Source of the DNA: Clostridiales bacterium
Lineage (GTDB): Bacteria; Bacillota; Clostridia; Caldicoprobacterales; DTU083
Direction: 5' to 3'
Assembly: GCA_012842605.1 (NCBI GenBank)
Contig: DUSN01000040.1
Coordinates: 1-44,625, forward strand
Length of the DNA stretch: 44,625 nt
Shown here one piece after another: positions 16,564 through 25,636 of this stretch; position 1 is the first letter of the stretch; the number at the start of each line of letters is the position of its first letter. The notes under the pieces are model-generated. The model saw only the letters and a list, made by a program, of their open reading frames with translations, was not told where the DNA came from and made no database searches. Both the position numbers and the translations under genes were made by a program.

Positions 16564-17487
16564 ATGATTTCATGCATGGAATTTGTGCGCAGATCATTGG
16601 AATTGCATCTGTTTTTCTCCAGGATAATGAAAGAACATTCCTTTTTTCTCGAAATCGGTTTTACGCAAAGGGATGCTGGGTTCATTCAAACCGCTGACAG
16701 CCTAAGAAGAGAATTTGACAGTTTTCTTGCAGAGGTTGTGTCACTTTCCAGCGGTGTAGTCAGCAATGATGTCCTGCAGTCAGGCGAAGTTGTAACCCAG
16801 TACACTGCAAATGCTGAGATGGCTACGTCTTTCCTGACAGGAATAAGAATTCCTGTTCAACTGACACAAGAAGAAATGAGGTTGACCGGCGGCACCTTCC
16901 ATTGCACACCTGCACTTGAGCAAAGAATATATATGCTCAACGACAGAGCCATCAAATTAGTTAACGCTATTATTCAATTCAAGACTGCAGTTTTATCGGA
17001 AGTATTGGCATGCAAAATGTTTACAGTCAATTATCCTTTATTAATAGAGCATATCCTCCGAGAAGCACGGCTGTATTTATCCATGATTCAGAGGCTGCAG
17101 AACAGGGAAATGCCTAATCAGCAACGAGAAGTTCTGGAACAGGAGCTATTCTGGAACAGGATAATGGCGGAACATGCAAAATTCATCCGTGGACTGCTGG
17201 ATCCTACTGAGGAAGCACTATTTGAAACTGCTAATGCTTTCGGAAACGAGTTTGATCAACTGACAAATGAGGCAAAACAGGCAATTGACAGGACATTGCC
17301 GGCTTCAAAGGTCACAGATGACAGCCTGGCTGCAACAAAAAGGATTCGGGACTTCAAAGCTGCCGGAACTCAGGGACTGCTTGATTGCAAGATCAGATCC
17401 ATCATAATACCTTTGCTTGGCGATCATGTTCTGCGAGAAGCAAACCATTACCTGCGGCTGCTAAAGATATTTGAGCAAATTACGTGA
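16564..17487 (+). CDS. DUF2935 protein with two tandem helical repeats
   Basis: This 307-residue protein is all-helical and consists of two related halves. LFFSRIMKEHSFFLEIGF near the N-terminus corresponds to LFWNRIMAEHAKFIRGLL near residue 200, each followed by a matching REFDSFL / NEFDQL segment. Conserved His and Glu residues in each repeat suggest a metal-binding helical bundle, as in other DUF2935 proteins, whose function is unknown. It has no signal peptide or membrane segment. The start at 16564 is chosen because AGGGGGG lies eight bases upstream; an ATG seven codons earlier would put that site inside the gene. It is a single-gene unit, divergent from the glycan operon. Confidence 0.85.
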   Translation: MISCMEFVRRSLELHLFFSRIMKEHSFFLEIGFTQRDAGFIQTADSLRREFDSFLAEVVSLSSGVVSNDVLQSGEVVTQYTANAEMATSFLTGIRIPVQLTQEEMRLTGGTFHCTPALEQRIYMLNDRAIKLVNAIIQFKTAVLSEVLACKMFTVNYPLLIEHILREARLYLSMIQRLQNREMPNQQREVLEQELFWNRIMAEHAKFIRGLLDPTEEALFETANAFGNEFDQLTNEAKQAIDRTLPASKVTDDSLAATKRIRDFKAAGTQGLLDCKIRSIIIPLLGDHVLREANHYLRLLKIFEQIT

Positions 17488-17576
17488 TACCTGCAAACCC
17501 ATCACTATTATACCGCAATCATTCAGAATTCCATCCCTTACTCTGCATACTTGCGCTTATCCAGGTGCACAGCTAA

Positions 17577-17609
17577 AGAACCCGCATTTTTACTTTATTT
17601 GCGGGTTCT
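17577..17609. terminator. Hairpin between the converging DUF2935 and serpin remnants
   Basis: AGAACCCGCA and TGCGGGTTCT form a perfect 10-bp stem with a 13-base loop. It lies 90 bases after the DUF2935 stop and could serve both strands, but T-runs are poor on either side. Confidence 0.55.
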
Positions 17610-17701
17610 AAATGTATATTAAACGTCAACTATCATATATAATAGATTGTCCTATTGTCATTGAATTAGTAACGCTGCAGGTAATATTATACTGACTTCT
17701 T

Positions 17702-18489
17702 TTAATTTTCAGGGTTTAGCACTGTACCTATAAATACGGGCAATTTGGTAGTGTTATCTATAATAGCATATACAAATGGTCTGTCCAGTTTTACTGTTAT
17801 AGATTCGATAAAAGCACTGTCCTCAACAGCAACCTCAGTTGCCCTCCTGCTTTTGTTCCCATTTCATCCAGTGAAATGAAGGTTTTGTGGATTACTCTGT
17901 CTATGGTGATAGGTCTCATGTATTTTCCCATCTTTGAAAAATCAGCTTTGTCTTCGTCAAATGCATCCGGCATGCCTAAGTCTTTTAATACATCATCAAG
18001 CACAACATCATATTTATAGCTGAACTTCGGCATCACTGCATTTACTATTGTTGATTCGGCATCATTAACTGTACTAAGCAGGCTTAACTCGGTAAATGGA
18101 ATTTTATAAATCTCAGCATTATAATAGTCTGCATTCTTCTGCAGAAAGTCTTTTTCAACTGTAAGAAGTTCATCATTACGGAACCAGATGGAATTTGCAA
18201 TCTTCAGCTTTGCCTTTTCTTCATTCGGCAGGTTTTTGGAAAAATATTTAAGGTGTTGATTTAGCTCATCAATGTGAATATCCCTGCCTATAACTTGTTC
18301 CATCTGAGAAAGGGTCTCCCCATTTGCTCCATTAGCGGTCATCGCAAGAGCCAACATCACTGAAATCGGAGAAATAAGGGAATTTTTCTGATTGTTAATT
18401 GATTTTTTAGCAAAATAAGGCTCAGCAATAGTGCGCATTTTGCTTTTTCCGGTATCCTTTTTCTCTCCATTTAACCCACATCCTTTAAA
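17702..18489 (-). pseudogene. Decayed serpin (protease inhibitor family I4) gene
   Basis: The intact frame at 17797-18438 reads as serpin: NSLISPISVMLALAMTANGANGETL, then KLKIANSIWFR, then KFSYKYDVVLDDVLKDLGMPDAF and IHKTFISLDEMGTKAG. Three lesions are visible. First, about 100 residues of the serpin core are missing between YNAEIYKIPF and the segment leading to NDAESTIVNAVMPKF. Second, a single-base shift in the GGAGGG run near 17848 destroys the reactive-centre loop; the other frame continues with TEVAVEDSAFIE and RPFVYAIIDNTTKLPVFIGT to a stop at 17702. Third, upstream in-frame sequence encodes a lipobox-like Gly-Cys-Gly but meets a stop instead of a signal peptide. Intact homologues are secreted or lipid-anchored inhibitors that protect against proteases. 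This copy is very unlikely to function. Confidence 0.88.
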
Positions 18490-18666
18490 TTATTTAAGGC
18501 CACTGGGATGCATTATTGTTAATGGTTAAGAGGCAGCCCCTTTGATGACATTGACTAAGTTTTATTTGAATTTGTTCCAAAATTGTAATTTATAGCCTTT
18601 TAACTGATTTTTAAACACATTTAGCAAGCTATTGCATTTTCAGGTAGTACATCTCCCGGAATGTTA

Positions 18667-19734
18667 TTAGCAGAGGTTAAGCCATTTTTCAATATTTGCT
18701 TGTACAAACTCATCATCATTCAAATGAGGATACATTTGATAAACCCGATCAATTTCCTCAGCCTGGCCTGGGGATAAGGTTTCATGCTTGTCAATGCACC
18801 AGGTTCCTTCCATTAATCCCTGACGCCTGAGTACCTCATGTATTCCTGCTATGCAGCCCTTGAAATTATTGGCAGCATCAAAAAATGCAGAATTGGCATC
18901 GGTTATCTGAGCTGCAAGAGTCAACAGCTCAGCAGAAACATCTTGCTTTACTGCCTCCTCTTTTACCTTCTGAAATATTTCTACAGCCTTGTGGGTCCAT
19001 ACGGCCCAATGCCCTAACAACCCGCCGACAAACCCTTTTTCCTTTACAATTCCGTTTTTACTGAAACGATACCTGGTTAACAAGTCAATTATGATATTGT
19101 CATCATTCCCTGTGTACAGCGAGATCTCTTCGCTGCGGTCTGACAGGGCAGCAGCCCTTACCACATCAATAGTCTGATAACGATTGAAAGATGCACATTT
19201 AATACCGATAACATTTTCTATATCGCAAATCCTTTGCCAGTATTCATAACTGAGTACCCTGCCGCCTACAGATGACTGCAGGTAAAAACCAATTACCGGC
19301 AGTACTTCAGCAACCTGTTTAGTCCGATGAATTAGTTCCTCCTCACTTAGGTATGCCATTCCTCCCGGGCTGAGAAGAACTGCCTGGTATCCTAGTTTTT
19401 GCGCTGTTTCTGCTTCCGCTACTGCCTGACTGATCGGGCCGCACACTCCGGCTATACGAAATATCGGTCTTCTGTACTTTTTCTCATATGCATTCATTTC
19501 CTCAGCAGCAATTCGCAGGACCGGTTCAAATAAGCCAACCTTAGGATCCCGAATAGCAAACTGGGTAGTATGTACTGCAACAGCCAGGCCGCCTGCGCCT
19601 GCATGCAAATAGTATCTTGTTAATACCCTCTGGCGTTTTTCATCCAGTTTTCTATCCTTATTCAGAGCCAGCGGGTGTGCCGGTATTACTATTCCCTCGC
19701 GAAATTTAGACAGTGCATTTTGACCGTTCATCAA
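18667..19734 (-). CDS. DapA-superfamily (dihydrodipicolinate synthase-like) protein
   Basis: This 355-residue protein is a divergent class I aldolase/lyase of the DapA superfamily. The probable Schiff-base lysine is K179 in NVIGIKCASF, with Y151 in GFYLQSS at the place of the usual catalytic tyrosine. The usual GTTGE loop is replaced (AVAVHTTQF), so it is not a true dihydrodipicolinate synthase. The C-terminal 70 residues extend beyond the standard length of about 295. It begins inside the last codon of the epimerase-like gene (ATGA overlap), so the two are translationally coupled and presumably act in one catabolic route on a sugar acid. Substrate unknown. Confidence 0.82.
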   Translation of the reverse strand: MMNGQNALSKFREGIVIPAHPLALNKDRKLDEKRQRVLTRYYLHAGAGGLAVAVHTTQFAIRDPKVGLFEPVLRIAAEEMNAYEKKYRRPIFRIAGVCGPISQAVAEAETAQKLGYQAVLLSPGGMAYLSEEELIHRTKQVAEVLPVIGFYLQSSVGGRVLSYEYWQRICDIENVIGIKCASFNRYQTIDVVRAAALSDRSEEISLYTGNDDNIIIDLLTRYRFSKNGIVKEKGFVGGLLGHWAVWTHKAVEIFQKVKEEAVKQDVSAELLTLAAQITDANSAFFDAANNFKGCIAGIHEVLRRQGLMEGTWCIDKHETLSPGQAEEIDRVYQMYPHLNDDEFVQANIEKWLNLC

Positions 19735-20748
19735 TACTCCCCTTTTCTTTCTTCAAAATGTGTTGATATATTAAGAGTCCGGCCGCCTGACAAAATCCAT
19801 TCTGCCTGCCACTGAATCATGGTCTGCAAAGATACAGACGGATAACCGAATGTCTTTATGGCTAAGGATGCATTGCTCAGATAGGCACTTTCCTCTTCCT
19901 CACCTTCAAAAATAACCTCTTTGTTCAGCAACCTGCCTAACTCCTGGGCAGCATATCGAACTGATATAATTTCCGGACCGGTAATATTCATTTTAACAGC
20001 CGGGCTGCCTGTATACAGCAGAGAACGAATAGCAATTTCATTGGCATCCCCCTGCCATATGCAGTTAAAGACCGGCATGCGAACCGAAACCGGCTTGTTG
20101 TTTATAATTTCGGACGCAATATCATGAAGAACTCCATAACGCAGATCAATAGCATAATTTAACCTGTATATAAAAACGGGTGTCTGGTAAGTCAGGGATG
20201 CATATTCGAAGATCCTTTCCCTTCCCTAAGCATGACATGGCATAGTCACCGTTTGGACGTGGAGGCAATTGCTCTGTTGCACCGCCGGAATGAATGGGAA
20301 CCATGGGATAAACATTTCCTGAAGAAAAAACAACAATTCTTGATTTTTTAAACCGCTCAGCCACCATTACAAGCAGCCATACATTTATCGCCCATGTCAA
20401 GGGTTCCTGCCCCAATGTTCCAAATTTCCTTCCAACCATGTAAATGATGTTTTCTGCATCGGGCAAAGAATCCAAAGCTCCGCTGCTCATCAGGTCAGCA
20501 TTTATTGTTTCTACTCCGTTGTCTTCCAATAACTTTTTTGCAATCGGGTCAGTAAACCTGGATACTGCTATTACTCTTTGGTTTCCACCGGCCATTTTTA
20601 CTGCATTATTTGCCAGCAGGCTCAAAGTCGGGCCCATTTTGCCTCCTGCGCCCAAAATCATAATATCACCTTTGATTCTGGCTGCATCCTCAATCAACCT
20701 GGACGACGGAGTAGTCAATAGTTCGTCCAATTTAGCTCCATTCCACAT
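19731..20748 (-). pseudogene. NAD-dependent epimerase/dehydratase-like gene interrupted by a frameshift
   Basis: The N-terminal frame (20748 down to 20146) begins MWNGAKLDELL and has the Rossmann motif GAGGKMGP with KGDIMILG before it, plus FSSGNVYP. The protein would then continue in another frame as RERIFEYASL, YQTPVFIYRLNYAIDLRYG and MPVFNCIWQGDANEIAI to the stop at 19731. The switch falls in the G/A-rich run around 20219-20228 and is explained by one extra base. Restored length would be about 338 residues, normal for the family. The start at 20748 is preferred because upstream residues do not resemble the family. The overlap with the DapA-like gene implies one operon. Whether the shift is biological or a sequencing error cannot be decided here. 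Confidence 0.8.
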
Positions 20749-20946
20749 TATTTGTCCACTTCCTCTCCTATTTTCCCGTTTCTTTTTGCATACTAAAATT
20801 GATTGTTTGTTAATTGAGCTGTCTGCTAATCCAAAATGCTTGTCCAAAACTTAAATAAATGCATCAGTAGGTTCAGCTATTTGCACCTGTCAGTTAGAAC
20901 CTGGCATACAACCCATTCACTGGAGAAACATTACTATATGAATTTT

Positions 20947-20955
20947 ATTATATCA
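20947..20955 (-). promoter_or_regulatory. Candidate extended -10 promoter for the epimerase/DapA-like unit
   Basis: The minus strand reads TGATATAAT, an extended -10, about 200 bases upstream of the epimerase start. No strong -35 is seen. The rest of the 355-base divergent gap is AT-rich and holds a hairpin near the glycosyltransferase gene. Confidence 0.4.
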
Positions 20956-21027
20956 TATCTATCAGTATATACTGTCCATATATGCATCACATTTTTTCTT
21001 AATTTTGAATATCTTATATAAGCTGCA

Positions 21028-21053
21028 GCATTACAGATATTCATCTGTAATGC
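21028..21053. repeat. Perfect 11-bp inverted repeat upstream of the glycosyltransferase gene
   Basis: GCATTACAGAT (21028-21038) and ATCTGTAATGC (21043-21053) flank four bases. It ends 50 bases before the glycosyltransferase ATG and lacks a T-run, so an operator or leader hairpin is more likely than a terminator. Confidence 0.45.
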
Positions 21054-21103
21054 ATCAGAGTAATATTCTTTAATATAAATGGTGAAAAAGGAGATTTGAC
21101 TAA

Positions 21104-22162
21104 ATGCAAGTGTTATTATTATCCATCATGGCAAAATGCGGAGTATTTACCCATGTAAGAGACTTAGCCGTTCACCTTAAGAAAAAAGGATTCAGCCCTA
21201 TTATTGGTTTTTTATACAACTCAGCTACAATGAGTTTATTCAAAGTATCGAGAGAAGACAGGACAGCCCTTGAGCAGACTCTTGTTGAAGTGCCTTATTT
21301 TTATTATGATACCCTCAGCAGCTTAGTTGAAAAAGCTAAGGAACTTGAAACAGATATTGTACATGCCCATTCCCCTATTGTTCTGAAGCATGCTGCTTAT
21401 ATTAAGTATCTGCTACATATCCCTTTTGTTATAACCCTCCATGGAGTGATTGACTGGAGCAGGCACTATGGAACTGAACTGAAGATGGCTGACAAGATAA
21501 TAGCAGTCGGGCCGGAAGTGAGAGAATCCTGCGGCAATAATTTTCATAATAAGGTGACTATAATTTATAATGGTATAGATACAGAATATTTTAAGCCGGA
21601 TGAAAACAGGACAACAAACCATCCCCTGCGTATTATATGGATTGGAAGAACCAGCGGATCAGCTGCCCGTGGAGCTGAATGCCTGTCCTTGTCACTGAAC
21701 AAGCTGAAAAAGTCAGGTATTCCTTTTGAAGCTAAAATAGTAGGTTATCCCTTCGGAGTAAATACCCATGGTATCGAATACTGCGGCTGGGTGCACGATC
21801 CGCTGCCGTTGCTGCAATGGAGCGATATAGCATTTGGCAGAGGCCGTTCCCTGCGTGAAGCAATGGCATGCGGCAATGCCGGTTTCCTTCTGGCAGAAGG
21901 TTATGGAGGTCTGGTTCATTCAAAATGGTTTGAGAATGGCAATCAACCCCAGCTAAGCGGGTCGCTCAAGCATGGTTACCTAAAGCTGGACCCAACCCGT
22001 ATTGCCAGGGATATATTGTATTTTCATAAGCATAGAGACCATTTAGAGTCTATAAGAAGAGATTCAAGACTAATTTCGGTAACATACTTCGACATCAAAA
22101 AAATGGTGGATGAAGTCATTGCTGTTTATGAAGAGGCTGCATCACCAAATTATCAACCCTAA
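21104..22162 (+). CDS. Glycosyltransferase family 4-like protein
   Basis: This 352-residue cytoplasmic protein is predicted to move a sugar from a nucleotide donor onto an acceptor. An N-terminal GT-B domain opens with a Rossmann strand and the segment GVFTHVRDLAVHLKKKG. HAHSP and FVITLHG lie around residues 90-112, and TIIYNGIDTEYFKP (about 149-162) marks the domain boundary typical of GT4. The C-terminal donor domain (from about residue 170, LRIIWIGR) ends with a short GRSLREAMACGNAGFLL segment equivalent to the EX7E donor-binding motif. AAAGGAG precedes the ATG. It is a monocistronic gene overlapping the converging EamA gene by 47 bases. The acceptor is unknown. Confidence 0.85.
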   Translation: MQVLLLSIMAKCGVFTHVRDLAVHLKKKGFSPIIGFLYNSATMSLFKVSREDRTALEQTLVEVPYFYYDTLSSLVEKAKELETDIVHAHSPIVLKHAAYIKYLLHIPFVITLHGVIDWSRHYGTELKMADKIIAVGPEVRESCGNNFHNKVTIIYNGIDTEYFKPDENRTTNHPLRIIWIGRTSGSAARGAECLSLSLNKLKKSGIPFEAKIVGYPFGVNTHGIEYCGWVHDPLPLLQWSDIAFGRGRSLREAMACGNAGFLLAEGYGGLVHSKWFENGNQPQLSGSLKHGYLKLDPTRIARDILYFHKHRDHLESIRRDSRLISVTYFDIKKMVDEVIAVYEEAASPNYQP

Positions 22163-22967
22163 TTGTCTTGATGGAACTTAATGCAACAAAGATAAGAATT
22201 ATAACTCCGCCTATGATAGATAACGTACCGGGTGTTTCGCCAATGGTTAGATATACCCATACTGGATTAAACAGAGGTTCAATCAAACAAATAAGAGTTG
22301 ACTGAAGCGCAGGAATGTTTTTTATAGCTATTGAATAAAGCAAATAAGACAGTCCTAACTGGAATATGCCAAGCAGAGCTAATCCAATCCAGCTTTCTTT
22401 GCCTGGCACATTAACTATCATAAACGGGCTGGTAATTATTACAGTCAGTATGCTGCCCCAGAAAACATTCTGCAGCGGGTCTGCATCCTTTTCCCTTCTC
22501 ATAAATATGGTATTGAAAGCCATTGCTACTCCGCTCAGAACACCGAAGAGATTTCCTATTAAGTTTATAGAACCAAATTCATCCAGGAAGAATAAAATCA
22601 TTCCGGAAAATATAAAAAAGATCACAACCCAGTCTCGAAGGCTGGTTTTTTCCTTTAACAGCAAACCGCCAAATATCGCTATGTAGATAGGTGATGTGTA
22701 CTGGAGCAGTATAGCGCTGGCAGCAGTTGTAGTTTTTGTTGCCATAACGAAGAGTATGGTCATCGAAGCATAGGATATTGCTCCAAAAGCTTTATTCCAT
22801 GAAAACTTAAAAGCAGATTTATTTACAAATAAAGACAGGAAGAATATAGATATAAGGGCCCTGTATCCCGCAACAGCAACAGGGTTCAGATCAACGAGCT
22901 TGATTAGCAGCCCGCCGCTGCTCCATAGAATTGAAGTAGCCAGCAGAAGCAAGACAGATTTTTTCAT
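22116..22967 (-). CDS. EamA-family (DMT superfamily) transporter
   Basis: This 283-residue protein comprises ten hydrophobic segments arranged as two EamA repeats of about 140 residues, the standard DMT architecture. Typical elements are LLATSILWSSGGLLIKLV at the N-terminus, TAASAILLQYTSPIYIAIFGGLLLKE closing repeat 1, and LQSTLICLIEPLFNPVWVYLTIGE in repeat 2. Such proteins export metabolites or import amino acids, but the substrate is not predictable. GGAAGG precedes the ATG. Its 3' end overlaps the converging glycosyltransferase gene by 47 bases, with no terminator between them. Confidence 0.9.
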   Translation of the reverse strand: MKKSVLLLLATSILWSSGGLLIKLVDLNPVAVAGYRALISIFFLSLFVNKSAFKFSWNKAFGAISYASMTILFVMATKTTTAASAILLQYTSPIYIAIFGGLLLKEKTSLRDWVVIFFIFSGMILFFLDEFGSINLIGNLFGVLSGVAMAFNTIFMRREKDADPLQNVFWGSILTVIITSPFMIVNVPGKESWIGLALLGIFQLGLSYLLYSIAIKNIPALQSTLICLIEPLFNPVWVYLTIGETPGTLSIIGGVIILIFVALSSIKTIRVDNLVMQPLHKQQ

Positions 22968-23225
22968 TATATAATTACCTTCCTATGTATTCTAAAGCTA
23001 TCCCTGTATAGTCCGCTTATTTTTAAGATTTCATATATTCAATATAAGCTGAATATTGCCTATGTCGCACATGAAATCAGTTGTCCAGAATTCTTATCCG
23101 GCCTATCCAAGCAGCATAATATCAGTATATCATATTGGTTCATTCTAATAAAGCATTAATATAAAGCGATAAATTTCTAAGTCTTTAATATGGCATATTA
23201 TGCAGCAATGTTTCGGGGAAGGTTA

Positions 23226-23234
23226 TGGTATAAT
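23226..23234 (+). promoter_or_regulatory. Extended -10 promoter of the SDR gene
   Basis: TGGTATAAT fits the TG-n-TATAAT consensus, with the transcript start expected about 30 bases before the SDR ATG. No good -35 is present. The rest of the 305-base gap to the EamA gene shows no further gene. Confidence 0.5.
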
Positions 23235-23272
23235 TACTTGTATCGAATATTTTTAGGAAGGAAAATTGTTAT

Positions 23273-24007
23273 ATGAAAGCATCATTGAAAGGTAAAACAA
23301 TTGTTTTAACAGGCGGTGGCGGAGGAATAGGAAGAGCTGCAGCACAGGCTTTAGCAAAAGAGGGCGCAAGAATTGCTTTGTGCGGGGGGAATAATATCGA
23401 AAAGCTTGAAAAGACCGCTTGTTTAGTCAAAGACTGCGGAGCTGAAGTCTTTGTTTTGCCCGGCGATCTTACAGATTTCAATTTTCTCGAAAACTGCATA
23501 GAAAAAATAGCAAGTCACTTTGGGCAAATTGATATCTTAATAAATAATGCAGGTATAGCTCTTAACAAACCGTTTGAAGAAACCACCCAGGCTGATTTTG
23601 ACAGGATATTCAGCATAAATGTCAGAGCTCCCTTTATCCTCTGTCAAAAAGTACTGCCATATCTACGCAAGTCGAATCATGCGGCTATAATAAATATTGC
23701 ATCGGTTGTGGGGCATAAAGGATATGTCAACCAGGCAGCTTATGCAGCATCAAAACATGCATTGATTGGATTCACAAAAACACTGGCAAATGAGGTCTAT
23801 ACCCAGAACATCAGGGTACATATAATAAGCCCAGGCGGGGTATATACGGATATGGTAAAAGTTGTCCGCCCGGACTTGAAGGAAGAAGGCATGATTTTAC
23901 CGGAAGAAATTGCTGATATTATTCTTTTCCTTCTTCAAAGCAGAGGAAATGCAGTAATAGACGAAATATGCGTGCACCGGGTCGGGAAACAGCCATTTGA
24001 TGTATAA
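23273..24007 (+). CDS. Short-chain dehydrogenase/reductase
   Basis: This 244-residue protein is a classical SDR of FabG-like size. The cofactor loop is TGGGGGIG (13-20), the structural motif NNAG is at 91-94, and the catalytic triad is S144, Y157 and K161 (YAASK). It should oxidise or reduce a hydroxyl/keto substrate with NAD(P)(H). The C-terminal HRVGKQPFDV extends past the usual end and may close the active site. It is monocistronic, preceded by AGGAAGG and followed by a hairpin. No neighbouring gene identifies the substrate; a fatty-acid role is unlikely as no fab genes are near. Confidence 0.92.
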   Translation: MKASLKGKTIVLTGGGGGIGRAAAQALAKEGARIALCGGNNIEKLEKTACLVKDCGAEVFVLPGDLTDFNFLENCIEKIASHFGQIDILINNAGIALNKPFEETTQADFDRIFSINVRAPFILCQKVLPYLRKSNHAAIINIASVVGHKGYVNQAAYAASKHALIGFTKTLANEVYTQNIRVHIISPGGVYTDMVKVVRPDLKEEGMILPEEIADIILFLLQSRGNAVIDEICVHRVGKQPFDV

Positions 24008-24022
24008 AGCTTAATACAAGCT

Positions 24023-24049
24023 GAGAACCTGCTTGAGCAGCAGGTTCTC
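24023..24049. terminator. Hairpin between the converging SDR and pcp genes
   Basis: GAGAACCTGCT and AGCAGGTTCTC form an 11-bp perfect stem with a TGAGC loop, 16 bases after the SDR stop and 25 bases beyond the pcp stop. T-runs are weak, but the position suits a shared terminator. Confidence 0.65.
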
Positions 24050-24074
24050 CTATTTGCCTTATTTATAAAAACAT

Positions 24075-24674
24075 TTATTTAAATAATAATAGGCAGGATT
24101 TGATACCAGTGACTATATCATTTAGTGGCAATGACGGTATTCCGGGCTTGTTTGCAACTTGCTCAGGAATATAAGGTACATGTATAAAACCAGCTTTTAT
24201 ATTCATATTGTCCTTATGAATTCTATATAATACCCCATACATCAAATGATTACATACATATGTGCCCGCTGAATTTGATACCTCTGCATGGATTCCTGCC
24301 ATATTAATGGCATTTATCATATCTTTTATGGGAAGAGTTGAAAAATAGGCATTTTCACCATCTTCAAATATAGGCTTGTCCATGGGTTGATTGCCTTCAT
24401 TATCCGGGATTCCGGCATCATCCACATTTATTGCTATTCTTTCTACAGAGATACAGTTGCGTCCACCGGCCTGTCCTAAAGATATAACAAGATCCGGATG
24501 CTCCTGTTCCATTGCCTTCCAGACTTCCTGTATTGATTTGCGAAATACTGTAGGAATTTCTCTTTTCACTATCTGTATGTTTCCTATATACTGCGGCAAT
24601 AGTTTCATGGTTTCCAGAGCGGAATTAATGCTTTCTCCTCCAAATGGCTCAAATGCAGTTACAAGAATCTTCAT
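24075..24674 (-). CDS. pcp: Pyroglutamyl-peptidase I
   Basis: This 199-residue cytoplasmic cysteine peptidase removes N-terminal pyroglutamate from peptides. Family-defining sequence starts [17 protein letters not shown], and the catalytic triad is visible: E78 (SVERIA), C141 (GTYVCN) and H165 (GFIHVPY). The length is close to the usual 200-215 residues. AGAGGAAG precedes the ATG, and an extended -10 promoter lies about 45 bases upstream, so it is expressed separately from the GDPD genes. Confidence 0.95.
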   Translation of the reverse strand: MKILVTAFEPFGGESINSALETMKLLPQYIGNIQIVKREIPTVFRKSIQEVWKAMEQEHPDLVISLGQAGGRNCISVERIAINVDDAGIPDNEGNQPMDKPIFEDGENAYFSTLPIKDMINAINMAGIHAEVSNSAGTYVCNHLMYGVLYRIHKDNMNIKAGFIHVPYIPEQVANKPGIPSLPLNDIVTGIKSCLLLFK

Positions 24675-24708
24675 CTATCTTCCTCTCTCACACATAACAT
24701 TCCTTAAT

Positions 24709-24717
24709 ATTATACCA
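24709..24717 (-). promoter_or_regulatory. Extended -10 promoter of pcp
   Basis: The minus strand reads TGGTATAAT, matching TG-n-TATAAT exactly and identical to the element before the SDR gene. The transcript would start about 30 bases before the pcp ATG. Confidence 0.5.
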
Positions 24718-24767
24718 AAAAGTCTCCAGACAAGTTCCCCCTTATTATTTATTAACAAATCATCCAT

Positions 24768-24796
24768 CCCCATGCGGGGTGTGAATTTAGATTCAC
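24768..24796 (-). terminator. Two small hairpins at the end of the eight-gene operon
   Basis: CCCC/GGGG (24768-24779) and GTGAAT/ATTCAC (24781-24796) are adjacent short inverted repeats 20-50 bases past the last GDPD stop. Neither has a strong T-run, so this is a weak call. Confidence 0.35.
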
Positions 24797-24816
24797 CAGC
24801 ATGGAAAGCAAACCAA

Positions 24817-25521
24817 CTAAGATCTGATTACTTCCAAGGCCCAGCATACATCATTAACAAGCATACCGTCAACACCCATGTCAGCCCATAAATGCAGCTT
24901 TTTCTCAGAAGTATACCCTATACCTCCTCTAATAACATTGCATGCCATCACCCAAACCTTGCAACCAGCTTTGTGAATCCTATCTACTGCCCTGGCAGTT
25001 ACCCATGGCTCCCATAGACGTATAACATCTGCTCCTTTTTGAATAAACAGTTTATAATGATTGTGATTTTGCATAAAGGCCAGGGTTTGAATATCAGAAT
25101 TATAATTTTTAATTATACTGACATCATCAGCAGACTGTACTCCTATAACCACTTTATTCTCATAGTTATGTCTGCGCAGGCAGTACAATAAATCATAAAT
25201 AAACCGACCTGACACCTTGCAATGCAGCAGAATTGGTGCAATTCTACAGTCAAGAACATCGTCCAAGGAATGTGATCGATATCGTCTATCACTTAAATGG
25301 CGAAGTGACAAAAATTCCGTAGAAGTCATTTCATAGATGTTCTTATTCAAGCCGAATAAACGGGTTGCCTTCTTATCATGACAAACCACAGGAATGTTGT
25401 CAGAGGTAAACCGAACATCTATTTCAACATAATCTGCCCCTAATTCAAGCGAATAAGCAGCTGCTGCTATTGTCTGTTCGGGATGTGCCCCCGGACCGCA
25501 TCTGTGAGCTATAATTTTCAT
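24817..25521 (-). CDS. Glycerophosphodiester phosphodiesterase family protein (second copy)
   Basis: This 234-residue protein is a TIM-barrel of the GDPD family, which hydrolyses glycerophosphodiesters to glycerol 3-phosphate and an alcohol using a divalent metal. Visible catalytic elements are H6-R7 (IAHRCGPG), E33 and D35 (VEIDVR), and H48 (CHDK). It has no signal peptide and is therefore cytoplasmic. It is the last gene of the eight-gene operon, 115 bases after the other GDPD gene, and is only distantly similar to it (for example HRCG against HRGA), so they are not a recent duplication. It may act on a different diester, or have been recruited to a non-phosphodiester substrate. Confidence 0.85.
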   Translation of the reverse strand: MKIIAHRCGPGAHPEQTIAAAAYSLELGADYVEIDVRFTSDNIPVVCHDKKATRLFGLNKNIYEMTSTEFLSLRHLSDRRYRSHSLDDVLDCRIAPILLHCKVSGRFIYDLLYCLRRHNYENKVVIGVQSADDVSIIKNYNSDIQTLAFMQNHNHYKLFIQKGADVIRLWEPWVTARAVDRIHKAGCKVWVMACNVIRGGIGYTSEKKLHLWADMGVDGMLVNDVCWALEVIRS

Positions 25522-25636
25522 TATCTGACCACTCTTCCGGGCAAAAATTGCCTACTGCTTATTCATGTACAATATTGACCTTCTTTCCTGCCAGAGATTC
25601 TCCGGATTGTCTGTGGCATCCAGAAGCCTTCCATAT

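Noticed and set aside
18667..19734. True dihydrodipicolinate synthase for lysine synthesis
   Set aside because: The GTTGE substrate loop is missing and the gene is coupled to an epimerase-like gene rather than to lysine genes.
23269..23499. Minus-strand proline-rich frame within the SDR gene
   Set aside because: It is antisense to the SDR cofactor-binding region and has no initiation signal.
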